Part shown: positions 6,057 to 7,633 of the stretch, piece by piece
Position numbering within the stretch: the stretch's first letter is position 1
How the letters are laid out: every line of letters begins with the position of its first letter
Origin: Desulfobacterales bacterium S5133MH16
GTDB taxonomy: Bacteria > Desulfobacterota > Desulfobacteria > Desulfobacterales > UBA11574
Assembly (NCBI GenBank): GCA_001751005.1
Contig: MAXL01000001.1
Location: 1-7,633, forward strand
Length of the DNA stretch: 7,633 nt
Direction: 5' to 3'
Position numbers and translations under genes: made by a program
Notes under the pieces: model-generated
The model's database searches: none
Told to the model about the DNA's origin: nothing
The model's input: the letters and a program-made list of their open reading frames with translations, nothing else

Positions 6057-6581
6057 CTCTTCAATCGTGATCGTATCATTTGTAAATACGCACAGGGAAC
6101 TGGCAATTTTCATCGCCTCTTTAACAATATCAACAGCATCCATATCCGTATTTTTTATCATGGCTTTTGCCGCCGCCTGGGCTCCCATACCTCCGGACCC
6201 TATACCCATAAGTCCCTCGTCCGGTTCAATCACATCACCGTTTCCCGAGATAACAAACATGTTTTTATCGTCCACTGCAATCATGATGGCTTCCAGACGC
6301 CTCAAATACTTGTCGGTGCGCCAGTCCCGTGCCAGTTCAACGGCGCTGCGAGTCAGGTTCCCGTTATACCGCTCGAGCTTTTTTTCCAGCCGTTCGGAAA
6401 GGTTTAAGGCATCGGCCGTGGCGCCGGCAAATCCAACGATTATCCTGTCATTGTAAATCCTTCTGACCTTTTTTGCCTTATGCTTTATAACGGTATTATT
6501 CAATGTAACCTGTCCGTCACCGGCCACAGCCGCTTTTCCCTTATGCCTGACGGCAAGAATTGTTGTGCCATGAAATTTCAT
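6051..6581 (-). CDS. hslV: ATP-dependent protease subunit HslV (ClpQ), threonine peptidase
   Basis: Proteasome beta-subunit homologue that forms a double-ring dodecamer and degrades proteins delivered by HslU. The product has 176 residues. The catalytic N-terminal threonine is expected to be Thr6, after removal of MKFHG, by analogy with HslV proteins that begin with the same MKFHGTTIL pattern. Counting from Thr6 as 1, the conserved Lys33 (residue 38) and Ser124 (residue 129, in GIGSGG) fall at the right places. GDGQVT is at 21-26 and FAGATADA at about 51-58. The start is ATG; the nearest Shine-Dalgarno-like AGGA lies 14 nt upstream across an A-rich spacer. It begins 21 nt after xerC and is followed by the 178-nt gap to hslU. 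All catalytic residues are present, so the enzyme should be active. Confidence 0.97.
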   Translation of the reverse strand: MKFHGTTILAVRHKGKAAVAGDGQVTLNNTVIKHKAKKVRRIYNDRIIVGFAGATADALNLSERLEKKLERYNGNLTRSAVELARDWRTDKYLRRLEAIMIAVDDKNMFVISGNGDVIEPDEGLMGIGSGGMGAQAAAKAMIKNTDMDAVDIVKEAMKIASSLCVFTNDTITIEEL

Positions 6582-6602
6582 CGTTTTATTTTTGTTCCTA
6601 TG

Positions 6603-7538
6603 TTATCGTCTCGGGTGCGCTTTATCATAGGTTTCCATTAATCTGTCGATACTTACATGAGTATATTTCTGGGTCGTAGAAAGGCTTTTATGGCCCAACA
6701 GCTCTTGCACCACTCTCAAATCCGCCCCTGCATCGAGCAAGTGGGTTGCAAATGAATGGCGCATGGAATGAGGTGAAACAGGTATTAACAATCCGCATTC
6801 TTTTGCTGTCTTTTCCAGAATACGCGCAATGGAACGGGTAGTAAGGCGCCCATTGTTTTTGTTTAAGAAAAGTGGCGTATTTTCGTCAGTGCGTATGCCG
6901 TCTTCGATTTGCAACCTTTTTCTGTAATCGGAAATAGCCGTTAACGCCTTTCTGCCCACAGGCACAATCCGCTCCTTGTTCCCTTTTCCAAGAACACGGA
7001 TCACTTGCTTTGTAAAATCAACATCAAACATATTCATACCGGCAAGCTCCGAAACCCGTATACCGCTTGAATAAAGGGTTTCGAAAATTGCACGGCTCCT
7101 TAAACCAAAAAGAGTATCAGTGCTTATGGAATCGAGCAACCTGAAAATATCATCGACAGGGAGGTAGACGGGAATCGTTTTTTGCTGTTTTGGCGTTAAA
7201 ATCGAATCAAGGGGGTTATCCAGAATAACGCCGCGTTTGACGAGGTATCTGAAAAAAGAACGGATGGCTGAAAGCTTCCGCGCTATGGTAACCCTTTTGT
7301 TCTTTTTATGTAAAAACCCCAGATACCCCCTTATCATCAACCCATCGACCTGATCCGCATTAACATCATCTATAGAATTTTGGTTCTTCTTCCCTGAAAA
7401 GCGTTCTTTATAAATAAATGATACAAACTCTTTGAGGTCGTGAGAGTAAGCACGGCACGTGTTCGCAGAGTATGCCTTTTCAGAGGAAAGGGACTCGATG
7501 AAAGATCTTATCTGATTCTTCAAAGAAAGTGAAATCAT
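6603..7538 (-). CDS. xerC: Tyrosine recombinase XerC
   Basis: Site-specific recombinase that, with a partner (XerD), acts at dif near the replication terminus to resolve chromosome dimers. Counting from the ATG at 7538, the protein has 311 residues. An N-terminal core-binding (SAM-like) domain covers about 6-103 and the catalytic domain about 120-300. All active-site residues are visible: Arg161 in SSGIRVSEL, Lys185 in GKGNKER, His257 and Arg260 in SPHSMRHSFATH, His283 in LLGHKS and the nucleophile Tyr292 in QKYTHV. A TTG directly before the ATG (7541) is an equally possible start; only a weak AGAG (7555-7552) precedes either. XerC rather than XerD is preferred because xerC next to hslV-hslU is a widespread arrangement (as codV-clpQ-clpY in Bacillus). 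It is not a phage or integron integrase by context. It starts within 5 nt of the upstream stop, suggesting co-transcription. Confidence 0.9.
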   Translation of the reverse strand: MISLSLKNQIRSFIESLSSEKAYSANTCRAYSHDLKEFVSFIYKERFSGKKNQNSIDDVNADQVDGLMIRGYLGFLHKKNKRVTIARKLSAIRSFFRYLVKRGVILDNPLDSILTPKQQKTIPVYLPVDDIFRLLDSISTDTLFGLRSRAIFETLYSSGIRVSELAGMNMFDVDFTKQVIRVLGKGNKERIVPVGRKALTAISDYRKRLQIEDGIRTDENTPLFLNKNNGRLTTRSIARILEKTAKECGLLIPVSPHSMRHSFATHLLDAGADLRVVQELLGHKSLSTTQKYTHVSIDRLMETYDKAHPRR

Positions 7539-7543
7539 CAAAA

Positions 7544-7633
7544 TTAAGCGGCTCTGCGTGTCTTTTTCTTCAGTTTGGTGATCCGGCGCCTGTAAATTTT
7601 TGCCATTTTACGATCATCATTTTTAATGGTTGC
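7544..7633 (-). CDS. Partial gene: C-terminal 29 residues of an unidentified protein
   Basis: An open frame enters from the right edge and ends with TAA at 7546-7544, two to five bases before xerC. It gives 29 residues ending in KKKTRRAA, with 14 Lys or Arg residues, a composition common in tails of nucleic-acid-binding proteins. A methionine codon lies inside it (7606-7604), but the frame is open further upstream, so this is most likely the end of a longer gene. In clusters of this kind topA or trmFO often precedes xerC, and the basic tail would suit TopA better than TrmFO. That is only a guess from gene order. The short tail has no recognisable motif, and the gene cannot be named from this window. 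Confidence 0.45.
   Translation of the reverse strand, partial: ATIKNDDRKMAKIYRRRITKLKKKTRRAA

Noticed and set aside
5962..6456. 164-codon plus-strand open frame opposite hslV
   Set aside because: Most of it is antisense to the conserved hslV gene and the translated sequence has no family features; it is a shadow frame.

Overview
The window comes from a bacterial chromosome with moderate GC content. The gene order (read on the minus strand) is xerC, hslV, hslU, argB, argD, argF, argG. Together with the A/T-rich intergenic repeats, this order suggests a Desulfobacterota ('deltaproteobacterial') genome. That assignment is inferred from gene order and protein style; no marker gene in the window proves it.

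Every supported gene lies on the minus strand, so transcription runs from the right edge to the left. At the right edge is the last 29 codons of an unidentified gene with a Lys/Arg-rich tail. It is followed after a few bases by a XerC-type tyrosine recombinase (chromosome dimer resolution). Next come hslV and hslU, the peptidase and the AAA+ unfoldase of the HslUV protease. Then come four arginine genes: argB (N-acetylglutamate kinase), argD (acetylornithine aminotransferase), argF (ornithine carbamoyltransferase) and argG (argininosuccinate synthase). argB and argD make two of the steps from N-acetylglutamate to acetylornithine. argF turns ornithine into citrulline and argG turns citrulline into argininosuccinate. 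The genes for the remaining steps (argA/argJ, argC, argH) are not in this window. ArgB has the N-terminal helix of the arginine-inhibited hexameric kinases, so end-product feedback on this pathway is likely.

Spacing is tight: about 20 nt between xerC and hslV, 23 nt between hslU and argB, 19 nt between argB and argD, 2 nt between argD and argF, and 3 nt between argF and argG. argF starts with TTG and argG with GTG, and each takes its ribosome binding site from the last codons of the gene before it, so the end of the cluster looks translationally coupled. The one real break is the 178-nt gap between hslV and hslU. It holds a candidate promoter and a hairpin that is fully paired only in the minus-strand RNA. 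This is a possible second entry point for transcription of hslU and the arg genes.

The left 257 nt, downstream of argG, contain no gene. They hold a composite A/T-rich repeat: a nearly G-free left arm, a G/T-rich right arm that pairs imperfectly with it, a short GC hairpin, and a 48-nt palindromic unit that tiles exactly into a three-way junction. No convincing terminator for the cluster was found. The genes themselves are ordinary and intact, and I see no new multi-gene system. The most unusual structure is the 48-nt three-way-junction element.
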